The notes: generated from the sequence alone by a model not told the origin. A stretch of DNA of 64,000 nucleotides from ZC4RG17 sp036380875 (GCA_036380875.1 DASVDX010000028.1:1-64000), one strand, 5' to 3'. Shown: positions 1 through 9,193, counted from the stretch's first letter. Made by a program: numbers and translations.

Positions 1-52
1 CGTCGCCGATCGGTGGATGCGGCCGAGGCATCCTGTCCCGCAGGATCGGGGC

Positions 53-967
53 ATGGCACTCATCGAAGTACGCGACCTGACCAAACGCTACGGAGACCGC
101 ACCGTGGTCGACGGGGTCACCCTCTCGGTCGAGGAAGGCGAGATCTTCGCCATCCTGGGACCCAACGGCGCCGGAAAGACGACAACCGTCGAGATGATCG
201 GCGGCTTGCGGAGACCCGACGGCGGCTCCGTGCGCGTCGAGGGGCTCGATCCCACCACCGACAGCCGGGTGAAGCAGATCCTCGCCATGCAGCTCCAAGA
301 AAGCCAATTCGCCGACCGGATTCGCGTCGGTGAGGCCCTGGAGCTCTTCAGCTCCTTCTACCCGTCGCCGGTCCCGTGGCGGGACCTGATGGACGAGCTC
401 GGCCTGGCCGAGCAGGAACGAACCATGTTCTCCCGCCTGTCGGGAGGCCAGCGTCAGCGCCTCTCGATCGCCGCCGCCCTCGTCGGCGACCCGAAGATCG
501 CCATTCTCGACGAGCTGACGACGGGTCTCGATCCGAAGGCGCGGCGTGACACTTGGGGTCTCATCGAAGGCTTGCGTGACCGGGGCGTCACGATCGTCCT
601 CGTCACCCATTTCATGGAGGAGGCGGAGCGGCTGGCCGACCGGGTCGCCGTGATCGACCGGGGTCGACTCATCGTTGTCGACACTCCCCAAGGTCTCGTC
701 TCGCGGCTCGCCGCCCCCCAGGTGATGCGTTTCCGTCCCGGCGCGACTCTCGACCCCGACGAGCTGAGGGCGCTGGCGGAAGTCGAGTCGGTCACCGAAG
801 ACGGCGGGACGCTCACCGTGACCGGCAACGACAACGTCGTCTACGCCGTGACCGCCTTCCTGGCCCGCCGCCAGATCGTCGCCCACGAGCTGCGGGTCGA
901 CACGGCGACTCTCGACGACGCCTTCCTCGCCCTCACCGGGCGGAAACTCGACACGGAGGAGGTTTGA
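53..967 (+). CDS. ABC-2 type exporter, ATP-binding subunit
   Basis: This is a 304-residue ATPase of the DrrA/CcmA-like exporter class, which powers a membrane permease from the cytoplasmic side. Visible motifs are Walker A GPNGAGKT near residue 38, signature LSGGQRQR, Walker B AILDEL followed by TTGLDP, and the H-loop VTHFMEEAE. The ATG at 53 opens the conserved MALIEVRDLTKRYG start; an upstream in-frame ATG at 17 only adds non-conserved residues. The permease begins 3 bp downstream behind a GGAGG element, and a two-component system follows. The substrate is unknown. In such clusters the kinase/regulator pair often controls the exporter, which is an inference here. Confidence 0.93.
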   Translation: MALIEVRDLTKRYGDRTVVDGVTLSVEEGEIFAILGPNGAGKTTTVEMIGGLRRPDGGSVRVEGLDPTTDSRVKQILAMQLQESQFADRIRVGEALELFSSFYPSPVPWRDLMDELGLAEQERTMFSRLSGGQRQRLSIAAALVGDPKIAILDELTTGLDPKARRDTWGLIEGLRDRGVTIVLVTHFMEEAERLADRVAVIDRGRLIVVDTPQGLVSRLAAPQVMRFRPGATLDPDELRALAEVESVTEDGGTLTVTGNDNVVYAVTAFLARRQIVAHELRVDTATLDDAFLALTGRKLDTEEV

Positions 968-970
968 GCG

Positions 971-1714
971 ATGTCATCACTCGCCACTTTGACCCGGATC
1001 GAATCGAAGGTCTTCCTGCGGGAGCCGCTGGCCGTCTTCTGGGGGCTGGTGTTCCCGTCGCTCCTGCTGCTCGTCCTGGGGCTGGTGTTCCCTGGCGCCC
1101 AGGAGTTCAGCGATGACCTCGGCGGAGTCAGGCTGGTCGATCTCTACGCCCCAACCGTGATCGGCTTGGCCCTGATCACACTCGGCGTGTCGACGTTGCC
1201 GACGATCCTCGCCACCTATCGGGAGCGCGGGATCCTGCGTCGGATATCCACCACTCCGGTGCATCCGAGCCGGCTCGTCCTCACCCAGCTCATCATCCAC
1301 GCCGGGATAGCGGTGGCCGCCTCGCTGGCGAGCATCCTGATCGGCTGGCTGATCTTCGATATCGCGCCTCCCGGCAATCTCGGTGGCTTCATCATCACGT
1401 TCGTGCTGGGGACGGCGGGGTTGTTCGCCGTCGGGCTGCTGATCGGGGCGCTTGCTCCGACCGCCGCTTCGGGTCAAGGCATCGGCCTGGCGGTGTACTT
1501 CCCTCTGCTGTTCTTCGCGGGGGTGTATTTCCCCATCCAGGTGATGCCCGACGGCCTGCGGACGGTGGCCGAACTCATGCCTTCCGGAGCCGTTGTCCGG
1601 TCGTTGGCCGACACCTGGGCAGGTCAGAGCGTCCACGTCCCTAATCTCGTCGTGATGGCAGTGTTCGCCGTGGTGTTCGGCCTGGCCGCCGTGCGCCTGT
1701 TCCGGTGGGAATGA
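971..1714 (+). CDS. ABC-2 type exporter, permease subunit
   Basis: A 247-residue integral membrane protein of the ABC-2 permease family. It has about six hydrophobic segments, starting near residue 22, and the family layout of a central block of four helices with the AV(Y/G)FPLLFFAGVYFP-like segment near residue 175. It would form the channel driven by the ATPase just upstream. Its stop codon overlaps the ATG of the histidine kinase (ATGA at 1711), so the exporter and the sensor kinase are probably co-translated. Whether it exports a drug, lipid or peptide cannot be told from the sequence. Confidence 0.92.
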   Translation: MSSLATLTRIESKVFLREPLAVFWGLVFPSLLLLVLGLVFPGAQEFSDDLGGVRLVDLYAPTVIGLALITLGVSTLPTILATYRERGILRRISTTPVHPSRLVLTQLIIHAGIAVAASLASILIGWLIFDIAPPGNLGGFIITFVLGTAGLFAVGLLIGALAPTAASGQGIGLAVYFPLLFFAGVYFPIQVMPDGLRTVAELMPSGAVVRSLADTWAGQSVHVPNLVVMAVFAVVFGLAAVRLFRWE

Positions 1715-2931
1715 GCTCCGGGGCGGCACCCTCCCGGGAGCGGAGCGGCTGGGAGCGGGGGCTCGACCTCGCCGCGGCCTACGGCCCCTTGGTGACTCTC
1801 GCAGTGGGGACGGCGTTCGCCTTCGCCGTCCCCAACGAGACCTCGCCGTTCCTCATAGCTGGCCTGGTCGCCTTGGCCGCCTCGTGGGTCTACTTCGTCT
1901 ATCCACGCGGTGCCCTCGACCGTCAGGGCCGCTTGCGGGTCTATTACCTCGGCTACATGGTGCTGGCGGTCGTCCTCATCTCCCTGCACCCGTTCTTCTT
2001 CATCTTCCCGGTCGCGGCCTTCTTCCAGGCGTATCTGTTGAAACCGCCGCCGGTCACGTTCGCGGCGGTCCTTCTGGCATCGCTCGTCGTGAACAGCCTC
2101 ATCGTCCGGGACGCCCCCACGACACAGAACTGGTGGATCTTCGCTGTCGTGGTGGCCATCCAGACCCTTGCCATCGGTGTCGGCGTGATCGGAGGGGAGA
2201 AGATCAACGAGCTCAGCGAAGCCCGACGCCGGGCCGTTGCCGAGTTGGAACGGGCCCTGGAGGAGAACGAAGGGCTCCACGCCCAGTTGATGATCCAGGC
2301 GCGCGAGGCAGGGGTGGCCGACGAGCGCGAGCGGCTCGCCCGCGAGATCCACGACACGATCGCCCAGGGGCTGGTCGGGGTCATCACTCAGCTCGAAGCC
2401 GCAGAACACGTCATCGCGGATCGGGCCGCCCTGGAACGTCACCTGCAGAACGCCACCCGCCTCGCCCGGGAGAGCCTCCTCGAGGCTCGGCGGGCGGTCA
2501 GAGGAGCGGCCCCCCTCCAGCTGGAAGGACGGACCCTGCCACAGGCGATCGCCGAAGTCGTGGAGAAATGGTCGAGCGTGAACGAGGTGGCAGTGGAGTG
2601 GGCGAGCACCGGGGACCCCGTCGACCTGCATCCCGAGATCGAAGTCACGCTGCTGCGGGCCGTCCAGGAGTCGTTGGCGAATGTCGCCAGACACTCCGCC
2701 GCCTCCCGGGTGGGCGTCACCCTGTCCTACATGGGCGATCTCGTGGCTGTCGACGTGCGCGACGACGGCAGGGGGTTCTCGCCCAATGGAGGCGACACCA
2801 CCGGCTACGGGCTGCGGGCGATGAGAACCCGGGTCGAGCAACTCGAGGGCACCTTCGAGATCGAGTCGGCTCCCGGCCATGGAACCGCCGTATGCGTCTG
2901 CCTGCCGACTGGAGGCGTCGGAGATGGCTGA
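1711..2931 (+). CDS. NarL-type sensor histidine kinase
   Basis: A 406-residue membrane sensor kinase. The first roughly 165 residues are hydrophobic with about six membrane segments and no extracellular loop domain. A short coiled coil follows, then the HisKA_3 box AREIHDTIAQGL with the likely phosphoacceptor His214. The C-terminal HATPase domain contains DDGRGFSP and GYGLRAMRTRVEQL. The ATG at 1711 overlaps the permease stop; a GTG two codons upstream is possible but less likely. The gene overlaps the following LuxR-type regulator by 8 bp, so the pair is a cognate two-component system. The large membrane input domain fits intramembrane sensing, perhaps of envelope stress or the exporter itself, which is inference. 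Confidence 0.93.
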   Translation: MSSGAAPSRERSGWERGLDLAAAYGPLVTLAVGTAFAFAVPNETSPFLIAGLVALAASWVYFVYPRGALDRQGRLRVYYLGYMVLAVVLISLHPFFFIFPVAAFFQAYLLKPPPVTFAAVLLASLVVNSLIVRDAPTTQNWWIFAVVVAIQTLAIGVGVIGGEKINELSEARRRAVAELERALEENEGLHAQLMIQAREAGVADERERLAREIHDTIAQGLVGVITQLEAAEHVIADRAALERHLQNATRLARESLLEARRAVRGAAPLQLEGRTLPQAIAEVVEKWSSVNEVAVEWASTGDPVDLHPEIEVTLLRAVQESLANVARHSAASRVGVTLSYMGDLVAVDVRDDGRGFSPNGGDTTGYGLRAMRTRVEQLEGTFEIESAPGHGTAVCVCLPTGGVGDG

Positions 2932-3571
2932 GAAGCCGATCCGACTGCTCCTCGTCGACGACCACCCGGTGGTGCGGGATGGCCTGCGAGGCATGTTCGC
3001 CAACGAGGCGGACTTCGAGGTGATCGGCGAAGCCGCCGACGGTCGGGAAGCGGTCGACAAGGCGGCTGCACTCGAGCCCGACGTGGTGCTGATGGATCTG
3101 CGGATGCCCGGGACCGATGGGGTGGCGGCGATCCGGGAGATAGTCGAACTTCGACTGCCCACCCGGGTGCTGGTCCTGACCACCTACGACACCGATCGGG
3201 ACGTCGTCGCTGCCATCGAGGCGGGCGCCACCGGCTATCTCCTGAAGGACGCCCCCCGGGCGGAACTGCTGCGAGCGGTCGAGGCGACGGCCCGCGGGGA
3301 AGCCATCCTGTCGCCACCGGTGGGTGCTCGCCTCATGGAACGGGTGCGCAACCCCGACCGCGAGCTCCTGAGCGACCGCGAGATGGAGGTGCTGCGCCTC
3401 GTGGCGTCGGGGGCGACGAATCGGGACATCGCCGAGGCGCTCTTCGTGAGCGAAGCCACGGTCAAGACGCATCTCCTCCACGTATTCACCAAGCTGGGGG
3501 TCAACGACCGGGCGGCGGCAGTCGCCGCTGCCTACGAAAGGGGACTTCTGCAGCCGGGCGAGCCGGCTTAG
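2924..3571 (+). CDS. NarL/FixJ-family response regulator
   Basis: A 215-residue cytoplasmic transcription factor. The receiver domain shows acidic pair DDHPVV near residue 10, phosphoacceptor Asp58 in VVLMDLRMPG, and the switch Lys in YLLKDAPRA. A LuxR-type helix-turn-helix occupies the C-terminus (LSDREMEVLRLVASGATN, then VSEATVKTHL). The ATG at 2924 lies inside the end of the kinase gene and gives the canonical MAEKPIRLLLVDDHP start; a longer in-frame start at 2879 lies within the kinase and adds nothing conserved. Its target promoters are unknown; the exporter genes upstream are the obvious candidates. It ends exactly where the convergent permease gene ends, with no intergenic space. Confidence 0.94.
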   Translation: MAEKPIRLLLVDDHPVVRDGLRGMFANEADFEVIGEAADGREAVDKAAALEPDVVLMDLRMPGTDGVAAIREIVELRLPTRVLVLTTYDTDRDVVAAIEAGATGYLLKDAPRAELLRAVEATARGEAILSPPVGARLMERVRNPDRELLSDREMEVLRLVASGATNRDIAEALFVSEATVKTHLLHVFTKLGVNDRAAAVAAAYERGLLQPGEPA

Positions 3572-4306
3572 TCACATGGCATCCCGGCGGCGCAGGGCCC
3601 AGGTGAGGAGCAGCCAGCCGGCCACGGCCACCACCGCCACCTTCGCCACGCCGCCTCCCGCTCCAGGGGCGACCGGGCCCAGAGCCTCCGACAAGTCGTT
3701 GTCACCCGCCGGCACGAGGTCGGCATAGACCGAGAGGGCGAACCGCCAGATCGACGTGTTGGCGACCCCGGTGACCAGGTAGGCGACGATCTGCTCCCAC
3801 AGGATGACGTAGCCGAGGCCCACCAGGATCACCCGAGGGACGAGATAGCCGGCGGGCACGAACAGCGGGGCGTAGCCGAGGGCCGCCACGATGTAGGCGG
3901 GGAAGGCGGCGATCCCGAATCCGATGTCGGCGCCGACCAGAGCCGAGGCTACGGTCACCGCGGCAGCGGTCAATGCCCCGACCAGCGCCGTCACCGTCAC
4001 CCCGGCGGCGATCGACGCCACCGCCATCATCGGCCGGGGAATCGGCGTCATGTACAGATAGGGGAGGGTGCCGTCGTCGCGCTCGTCACGGAGCGTGGAA
4101 CTGGCCAGGATCAGCGCCACGATCGGGAACGTCCGGGCGCCGATGTTGGCGACGAGACCGGCGACGTCCGTGGGCGGCTGATCGTCGGCCAACCCTCCCA
4201 CGAGGAGGACCCCGGCAGGCGTGACGGCGAGCAGGGTCGTGAGAAACAAGCGCCAGGGCCGGGACAACATCCGGACGTGGTGGCGGAACAGGGCGAAGGC
4301 CTTCAC
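3572..4306 (-). CDS. ABC-2 type permease (pair 1)
   Basis: A 244-residue membrane protein with about six hydrophobic helices, the first near residues 20-37. It has the DERDDGTLPYLYMTPIPR stretch typical of ABC-2 permeases, in which the protein reports loss or remodelling of a type-specific substrate. GTG start at 4306, overlapping the upstream ATPase stop by 4 bp. It is the last gene of a four-gene operon that reads ATPase, permease, ATPase, permease, all with 4-bp overlaps. It most likely pairs with the ATPase immediately upstream. The substrate is not recognisable. Confidence 0.85.
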   Translation of the reverse strand: MKAFALFRHHVRMLSRPWRLFLTTLLAVTPAGVLLVGGLADDQPPTDVAGLVANIGARTFPIVALILASSTLRDERDDGTLPYLYMTPIPRPMMAVASIAAGVTVTALVGALTAAAVTVASALVGADIGFGIAAFPAYIVAALGYAPLFVPAGYLVPRVILVGLGYVILWEQIVAYLVTGVANTSIWRFALSVYADLVPAGDNDLSEALGPVAPGAGGGVAKVAVVAVAGWLLLTWALRRRDAM

Positions 4307-5220
4307 CGCTTCCCCACCAGGTACCGGAACACGCTCTCGAGCGACTCGTCGGTCGGCTCCACCCGCCGCAGCCGAATCCCCGCCTGCTGGGCGGACCGAG
4401 GCAGCTCCCGCGCCAGGACGGAGGCGTCATCGGCTTCGATCTCGACCACCTCTCCACGCAAGCGGACCCCGCTCACCGCCTCCACCCCCACGAGGAGCGT
4501 CGCCAGCCTCCTGGGATCGTCGGCGACCACCCGGAAGAGGCGGGGGCGGTCGGTCATCGCCGCCCGCAGATGGGCCACCGACCCCACCGCGGCGAGCCTG
4601 CCGTCGACCATCGCCACGATCCGGCCGGCCATCCGCTCCACCTCGGCGAGGACGTGGGATGAGACGATCACGGTCCGGCCGTTCTCACCCAACCGCTGGA
4701 ACAAGGCGATGAGGCTGGCCCGTTGCACCGGGTCGGCGCCGTTGAGCGGCTCATCGAGGATCAGTACATCCGGGTCGGATACGAGAGCCGCCGCCACCTT
4801 GGCACGTTGCCGCATTCCCTTCGAGAATCCCCCGAGGGGCCGGTCGGCGGAGTCCAGCAGCTCGACGGTGGCGATCGCCCGCTCGGTCGCTCCCGCCGCG
4901 TCCCCCACGTCTTTCAGGTCGGCAGCCAACCGCACGAACTGGCGGGCGGTGAGCCGCGTGTACACGGCCTCGTCCTCAGGAACCAGGGCCACCCTCTGGT
5001 ACACGGACACGTCCTGGCGGGGGTCGACCCCCAGGACCTCCACCGTCCCTGCCGACGGACGCTGGAGACCCGCTATGAGGCGAAGCAGGGTGGTCTTGCC
5101 GGCACCGTTCGGCCCCAGCAGGCCCGTGACGCCGGGACGGAAATCGACGGTGACGTCGGAGACGGCCACCTTCTGGCCGAACCACTTCGACACGCCCTGG
5201 ACGCGGACTGAATCGGTCAT
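4303..5220 (-). CDS. ABC transporter ATP-binding protein (pair 1)
   Basis: A 305-residue ATPase. Walker A GPNGAGKT, signature FSKGMRQR, Walker B VLILDEPLNGADP and the switch VSSHVLAEVER are all present. The LNGADP in place of TTGLDP and FSKGMRQ in place of LSGGQ are variants common in ABC-2 ATPases. The start is taken as the ATG at 5220 because it overlaps the upstream permease stop (ATGA). A longer reading from 5253 would intrude into that gene. The C-terminal third (after about residue 215) is a family-typical accessory domain rich in Val and Asp. It acts with the flanking permease genes. Confidence 0.9.
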   Translation of the reverse strand: MTDSVRVQGVSKWFGQKVAVSDVTVDFRPGVTGLLGPNGAGKTTLLRLIAGLQRPSAGTVEVLGVDPRQDVSVYQRVALVPEDEAVYTRLTARQFVRLAADLKDVGDAAGATERAIATVELLDSADRPLGGFSKGMRQRAKVAAALVSDPDVLILDEPLNGADPVQRASLIALFQRLGENGRTVIVSSHVLAEVERMAGRIVAMVDGRLAAVGSVAHLRAAMTDRPRLFRVVADDPRRLATLLVGVEAVSGVRLRGEVVEIEADDASVLARELPRSAQQAGIRLRRVEPTDESLESVFRYLVGKR

Positions 5221-6101
5221 GCCAGCTTCCGGTATCGCCGGTACATCCACCACACGCCGAGCACCGCCACCACTCCGATCACGATCACGGAAACCCAGAC
5301 GTCGAATCCCACCTGGACGGCCGGATAGTCGGCGGTGGTGATGTCGAAGATGCGGTCACGGACGATCCGGGGGTGCTGGTCGAGGGCCAGGAGGGTGACC
5401 CAGCGGGCGAAGGGCACCTCCAACAAGCCGATCCGGGAGGCGATCGACCCTCCGGCGGTGAGGATCCCGAGGAAGATCGCCGCCGCCACGCCCGTGCGGT
5501 CGACCACTGACGAGACGGCGGTGACCAGGCCGCCGTGGAGTGCCAGATAGGCGAGGGTGACGAGTGGCACTTTCCACAACACGTCCAAGTTGGCGCCTAG
5601 ATACGGCAGGAAGCCTTCGTCGGAGAGGAACGCCAAGCCGATGTGGAGCGCCGCCTGGGGAAGGAGATAGATGAGCGACGTGACGCCGAGGAAGGCGGTG
5701 AGCTTCCCCTGCAGATAGGCGCCGACCGTCAGCGGGCGGGAGAAGTAGACGGACAGCACGCCCTGGGTCCGGTCGGGGATGAGCAGCGTGGGCGCGGCGA
5801 GAGCGATGAAGAGGATGCCGACCCAGGAGAAGAAGTCGAACAACTCGCCGTAGCGGGGCAGGAGCGAGGTGTCCTCGATCCCGACCCGAGTGGAGGCGAA
5901 GTGGAGTCCTACGAACACGATCGCCGAGGCGGCGGCGATGCTGAGCAGCGCCCACGGGAGGATCTTGCGGCGAGCCTTGCGGCGCAGCCCCAGCACCCGG
6001 CGGATGCCCTCGCGGACCACAGCCCGGCGGGCGCCGCCGACACCCAGCCGAGGCCCCTCGTATCGGCGATACCCGCGGTCGTAGATGACGTCGTCGGTCA
6101 T
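5217..6101 (-). CDS. ABC-2 type permease (pair 2)
   Basis: A 294-residue membrane protein beginning with a basic cytoplasmic segment that contains YDRGYRRYEGPRLG, a start seen in ABC-2 family permeases of actinobacteria. About six to seven membrane helices follow from residue 49. The segment DRTQGVLSVYFSRPL is the cytoplasmic coupling region. ATG at 6101 overlaps the upstream ATPase stop by 4 bp and its own stop overlaps the next ATPase. It probably works with the ATPase at 6098-7021. Function beyond ABC-2 type export or membrane remodelling is not determinable. Confidence 0.87.
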   Translation of the reverse strand: MTDDVIYDRGYRRYEGPRLGVGGARRAVVREGIRRVLGLRRKARRKILPWALLSIAAASAIVFVGLHFASTRVGIEDTSLLPRYGELFDFFSWVGILFIALAAPTLLIPDRTQGVLSVYFSRPLTVGAYLQGKLTAFLGVTSLIYLLPQAALHIGLAFLSDEGFLPYLGANLDVLWKVPLVTLAYLALHGGLVTAVSSVVDRTGVAAAIFLGILTAGGSIASRIGLLEVPFARWVTLLALDQHPRIVRDRIFDITTADYPAVQVGFDVWVSVIVIGVVAVLGVWWMYRRYRKLA

Positions 6102-7021
6102 TTGCGCTCCGCCCGCGCCAGGAACTCCTCCTCGAGGGAGGTGGCACCGCGCACCATTCGCAGCAAGCCGGCATCGGCCCGGGAGACTTCCTCGACGATG
6201 GCAGTCTCGGTGGCGCCGTCCTCCCCGGTGACCACGAAGCGATGGCCGGCGACCGACACCTCGTATCCCCGCCGCCGCAGAGCTTCGGCGACGGCATCGG
6301 CGTGTTCGAGCACCTCCACCGTCACGGTGCGTAAGTCGCCTCCTGCCTCGAGCGGGCCCGAACGGACGAGAGTCCCGGCGTCGAGCATCACCACCCAGTC
6401 GCAGGTCCGCTCGATGTCGGTCAAGACGTGGGAGGAGACGATGACGTTGATACCGAACGTGCCGAGGCGGCCGATCAGGTCGAGCATCTGGTCCCGGCCG
6501 TCCGGGTCGAGACCAGAGGCGGGCTCGTCGAGCAGCACGAGGGTGGGGTCGTGGACGATCGCCTGGGCGAGCTTCACTCGCTGGCGCATGCCGGTCGAGA
6601 AATCACCCAGGTACCGGAAGCGTTCCTCTTCGAGACCCACGAGAAACAGGGTCTCCGACGACCTCCGCTTGGCCTCCCCTGCCGGAATCCCGGCTAGCTC
6701 AGCGGCGTAGGCGACGAAGTCGGCGGCCGTCTGGTCGTTGGGGAGGCATTCGCCCTCCGGCATGTACCCGACCATCCCTCTGACCCGCCCTGCCTCACGT
6801 CGTACGTCGGTGTCGAGGACGGTCACCTCGCCGGCCGTCGGGTGGATCAGCCCGAGCAGGATCCGAAAGAAGGTCGTCTTTCCGGCACCGTTGGCGCCGA
6901 CCAGACCCGTGACGCCGGGCGGGATCTCGACCTGGACGTCACGCAGCGCGACTACGGGTCCGTAGTCGTGGGTGAGGCCACGGGTGGAGACGACGGGTTG
7001 CACAGCGCGCCAGTGTGCCAC
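6098..7021 (-). CDS. ABC transporter ATP-binding protein (pair 2)
   Basis: A 307-residue ATPase that opens the four-gene exporter operon. Walker A GANGAGKT, signature FSTGMRQR, Walker B LVLLDEPASGLDP and the switch VSSHVLTDIER are visible. A GTG at 7021 is the likely start; no in-frame ATG occurs before the conserved TRGLTHDYGP segment. The gap to the upstream convergently read ligase gene is only 24 bp, so the promoter must lie within or before the ligase gene, or the operon may include the ligase. The two ATPases of this operon are clearly paralogous. Confidence 0.9.
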   Translation of the reverse strand: MAHWRAVQPVVSTRGLTHDYGPVVALRDVQVEIPPGVTGLVGANGAGKTTFFRILLGLIHPTAGEVTVLDTDVRREAGRVRGMVGYMPEGECLPNDQTAADFVAYAAELAGIPAGEAKRRSSETLFLVGLEEERFRYLGDFSTGMRQRVKLAQAIVHDPTLVLLDEPASGLDPDGRDQMLDLIGRLGTFGINVIVSSHVLTDIERTCDWVVMLDAGTLVRSGPLEAGGDLRTVTVEVLEHADAVAEALRRRGYEVSVAGHRFVVTGEDGATETAIVEEVSRADAGLLRMVRGATSLEEEFLARAERK

Positions 7022-7045
7022 GGCGCGTCGGCAACCATCCGGCGT

Positions 7046-8077
7046 TCAGTCGCCGCTCAGGACGACGACGTCGCTGAACCCGGGGCCCTCGGGCAGCTCG
7101 AGCTGGTCCATCGTGCATTCGCGAGGGTCCTTGTCGGGGCGCCAACGATGGAAGCGAGTGGCGTGGCGGAATCGGTGACCCTCGAGTTGGTCGTAGGACA
7201 CCTCGACCACTACACCGGGCTGCACCGGCGTCCAGTCGAGGTCCTTCCCGGCCGACCAGCGGCTCTCCGCTCCGGGAACCCGAACACCCTCGCCGAACGA
7301 GCCCTCGGCGGCGAGCTCGGAGAAACGTCGGAACAGCTCCTCCCGGTCGGCGTCCCCGAATCCAGAGCAGTGCCCGACGAAGGCGAGCTGGCCGCGTTCG
7401 TCGTAGAGCCCGAGGAGAAGGGAGCCGATCTTGCCGCCGTTCTTGTGTTCCCGGAATCCGCCGACGACGACGTCGATGGTGCGCCGGTGCTTGAGCTTGA
7501 TCATCGCCCGCTTGCCCGACTGGTACGGGCCGTCGAGCTCCTTGGCGACGATCCCGTCGCAGCCGGCCGACTCGAACTCGTCGAACCACCGTTTCGCCGT
7601 CTCCTCGTCGGTGGTGGAGGGGGTGAGGTGCCACGGGTGCTCCAGCTCCTCGAACAGCCCCACCAGTCGCTCCCGTCGCTGACGGAACGGGAGCTGGCGC
7701 AGGTCCTCGCCCCGCAGAGCCAGGAGGTCGAACGCCACCAGCTGTGCCGGGGTCTCGGCCGCCAGCTTCTTGATCCGTGACTCCGCCGGATGGATACGCT
7801 GCTGGAGGACGTCGAACTCTGTGACGTCGTCGATCACCACGACGATCTCGCCGTCGACGACGGTTCCTTCGGGAAGCTGGCGCAACGCCGGCTCGAGCTC
7901 CGGGAAGTAGCGGAGGAGGGGGCGTGAGTTGCGGGAGTCGAGGCGGATCTCGGGCTCGGACCACGAGAGCGACCGGAACCCGTCCCACTTCGGCTCGTAG
8001 GCGAACTCGCCCTTCGGCCATCGCTCGGACACCCGGGCCTCCATCGTGGGGATCGGGGGCGGGAAAGGATGAGGCAT
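7046..8077 (-). CDS. ATP-dependent DNA ligase, LigC-like
   Basis: A 343-residue ligase that would seal nicks using ATP. Motif I EPKWDGFR gives the adenylated lysine near residue 29. Other nucleotidyltransferase motifs include DSRNSRPL (motif Ia), VVDGEIVV (motif III) and GIVAKELDGPYQSGKR (motif IV/V region). An OB-fold with the WTPVQPGVVVEVSYDQLEG segment follows. The length and organisation match mycobacterial LigC and the stand-alone ligase domain of LigD; no polymerase or nuclease domain is fused. LigC-type enzymes take part in repair, including base-excision repair backup. ATG at 8077. A second, different ATP-dependent ligase lies at 39902-41419. Confidence 0.92.
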   Translation of the reverse strand: MPHPFPPPIPTMEARVSERWPKGEFAYEPKWDGFRSLSWSEPEIRLDSRNSRPLLRYFPELEPALRQLPEGTVVDGEIVVVIDDVTEFDVLQQRIHPAESRIKKLAAETPAQLVAFDLLALRGEDLRQLPFRQRRERLVGLFEELEHPWHLTPSTTDEETAKRWFDEFESAGCDGIVAKELDGPYQSGKRAMIKLKHRRTIDVVVGGFREHKNGGKIGSLLLGLYDERGQLAFVGHCSGFGDADREELFRRFSELAAEGSFGEGVRVPGAESRWSAGKDLDWTPVQPGVVVEVSYDQLEGHRFRHATRFHRWRPDKDPRECTMDQLELPEGPGFSDVVVLSGD

Positions 8078-8114
8078 GGGTCAGGCAGTCTACGGACAGT
8101 ACGATCGGTGAACG

Positions 8115-9182
8115 GTGCCTACGCCCAAACTCTCATGGCCGAAGAGGGTCTATCGCATCCTCGTCGCGGCCGGAAAGGAGTTCGGCGAGGACAAAGGGAC
8201 GCGGCTCGCCGCCGCCCTCTCCTACTACACGTTGTTTGCCCTCGTCCCCCTCCTGTTCCTCAGCGTCGCCCTGTTGGGCTTCGTGTCATCCGAGTCGGCC
8301 CTGACCCAGAGCAGCTGCGCCACGGTGAGCGTGGCTTCGATTCCCGCCGACTCACCCAATCCACTCGACCGGGCTCTGCTCCAGGTGGAGGAGGTAGTCG
8401 GTGGCCAGATCGCCGATCAGTTGGCCAACCTCGCCTGCCAGGCGAACGCGCAGCGAAGCGGCTTCCTTGTCCTCGGTCTCGCCCTCGCCGCCTTGAGCGG
8501 GTCGGGGATGTTCCTCCAACTGCAAGGCGTGCTCAACTTCCTTTTCCACGCCCCTGAAGACCGGCTGCGGGGTTTCGGGGCGATGCTCGTTCAGCGCGGC
8601 ATCGCCCTCGTCTCGGCGGTGCTCTTGGCGGTCGTGGCCGTTGTTCCCATGGCCGCCGTAGCCGCGCTCGAGTTCCTCCGTCGGTGGATGCCGATCCGGG
8701 AGCTCGCCCCGGTGCTGAACGTCATCGTCCCTCTCGTCTCGCTCCTCGTGCTCGTCACCGTGGTGGCGGTCACCTTCAAGACGCTGACCCGGGCGGATGT
8801 GCCGTGGCGGGCCGCCCGTCACGGGGGGACGTTCACCGCCCTGGTCGGATTGGCCGGCGCCTATCTCGTTGGTCTCTATCTGCGCGACTTCGGCGGGGGA
8901 GGAGCGTTGGCGGCGATCGGAGGCGTCGCCATCCTCCTGTTCTTCTTCAACTTGATGTGGACTATCTACGTCTTCGGGGCCGAGGTCACCAAGGTCTACG
9001 CCGACTACCTGACCTACGGAGACATCCTGGCGCCCGTCGAAAGGCCGGCGCCGCTGTCCGTGGCCGTCGAGACCGAAGAGGCCGCCGCCGAGCCCGCCCC
9101 TCCGGAGTCGCCGTGGCGGACGGGGGTCATCGCCTTCCTCATCGGCCTCTTCACCGGGTGGGCCGCCCGCCGTCGGGCCTAG
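8115..9182 (+). CDS. YihY/virulence factor BrkB family membrane protein
   Basis: A 355-residue inner-membrane protein of the UPF0761/BrkB family. The hallmark is the amphipathic entry segment with KGTRLAAALSYYTLFALVP around residues 27-45, followed by about six membrane segments. The family motif FGAEVTKVYADY appears near residue 290. GTG start at 8115. The tail after residue 300 is Glu/Ala/Pro-rich and ends with one more hydrophobic stretch (VIAFLIGLFTGWAARR). The molecular function of the family is not settled; early links to a ribonuclease and to serum resistance are not well supported. It lies 37 bp from the divergent ligase gene. Confidence 0.88.
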   Translation: MPTPKLSWPKRVYRILVAAGKEFGEDKGTRLAAALSYYTLFALVPLLFLSVALLGFVSSESALTQSSCATVSVASIPADSPNPLDRALLQVEEVVGGQIADQLANLACQANAQRSGFLVLGLALAALSGSGMFLQLQGVLNFLFHAPEDRLRGFGAMLVQRGIALVSAVLLAVVAVVPMAAVAALEFLRRWMPIRELAPVLNVIVPLVSLLVLVTVVAVTFKTLTRADVPWRAARHGGTFTALVGLAGAYLVGLYLRDFGGGGALAAIGGVAILLFFFNLMWTIYVFGAEVTKVYADYLTYGDILAPVERPAPLSVAVETEEAAAEPAPPESPWRTGVIAFLIGLFTGWAARRRA

Positions 9183-9193
9183 CATCGCTTCCG

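Noticed and set aside
1624..3183. Long antisense open frame (519 codons) opposite the histidine kinase
   Set aside because: It lacks conserved motifs, is full of Arg/Gly/Asp runs typical of high-GC antisense frames, and lies opposite clear kinase and regulator genes.
8684..9193. In-frame extension upstream of the fused Mo hydroxylase
   Set aside because: Arg/Gly/His-rich translation of the YihY gene in another frame; the ferredoxin domain starts at 9194.
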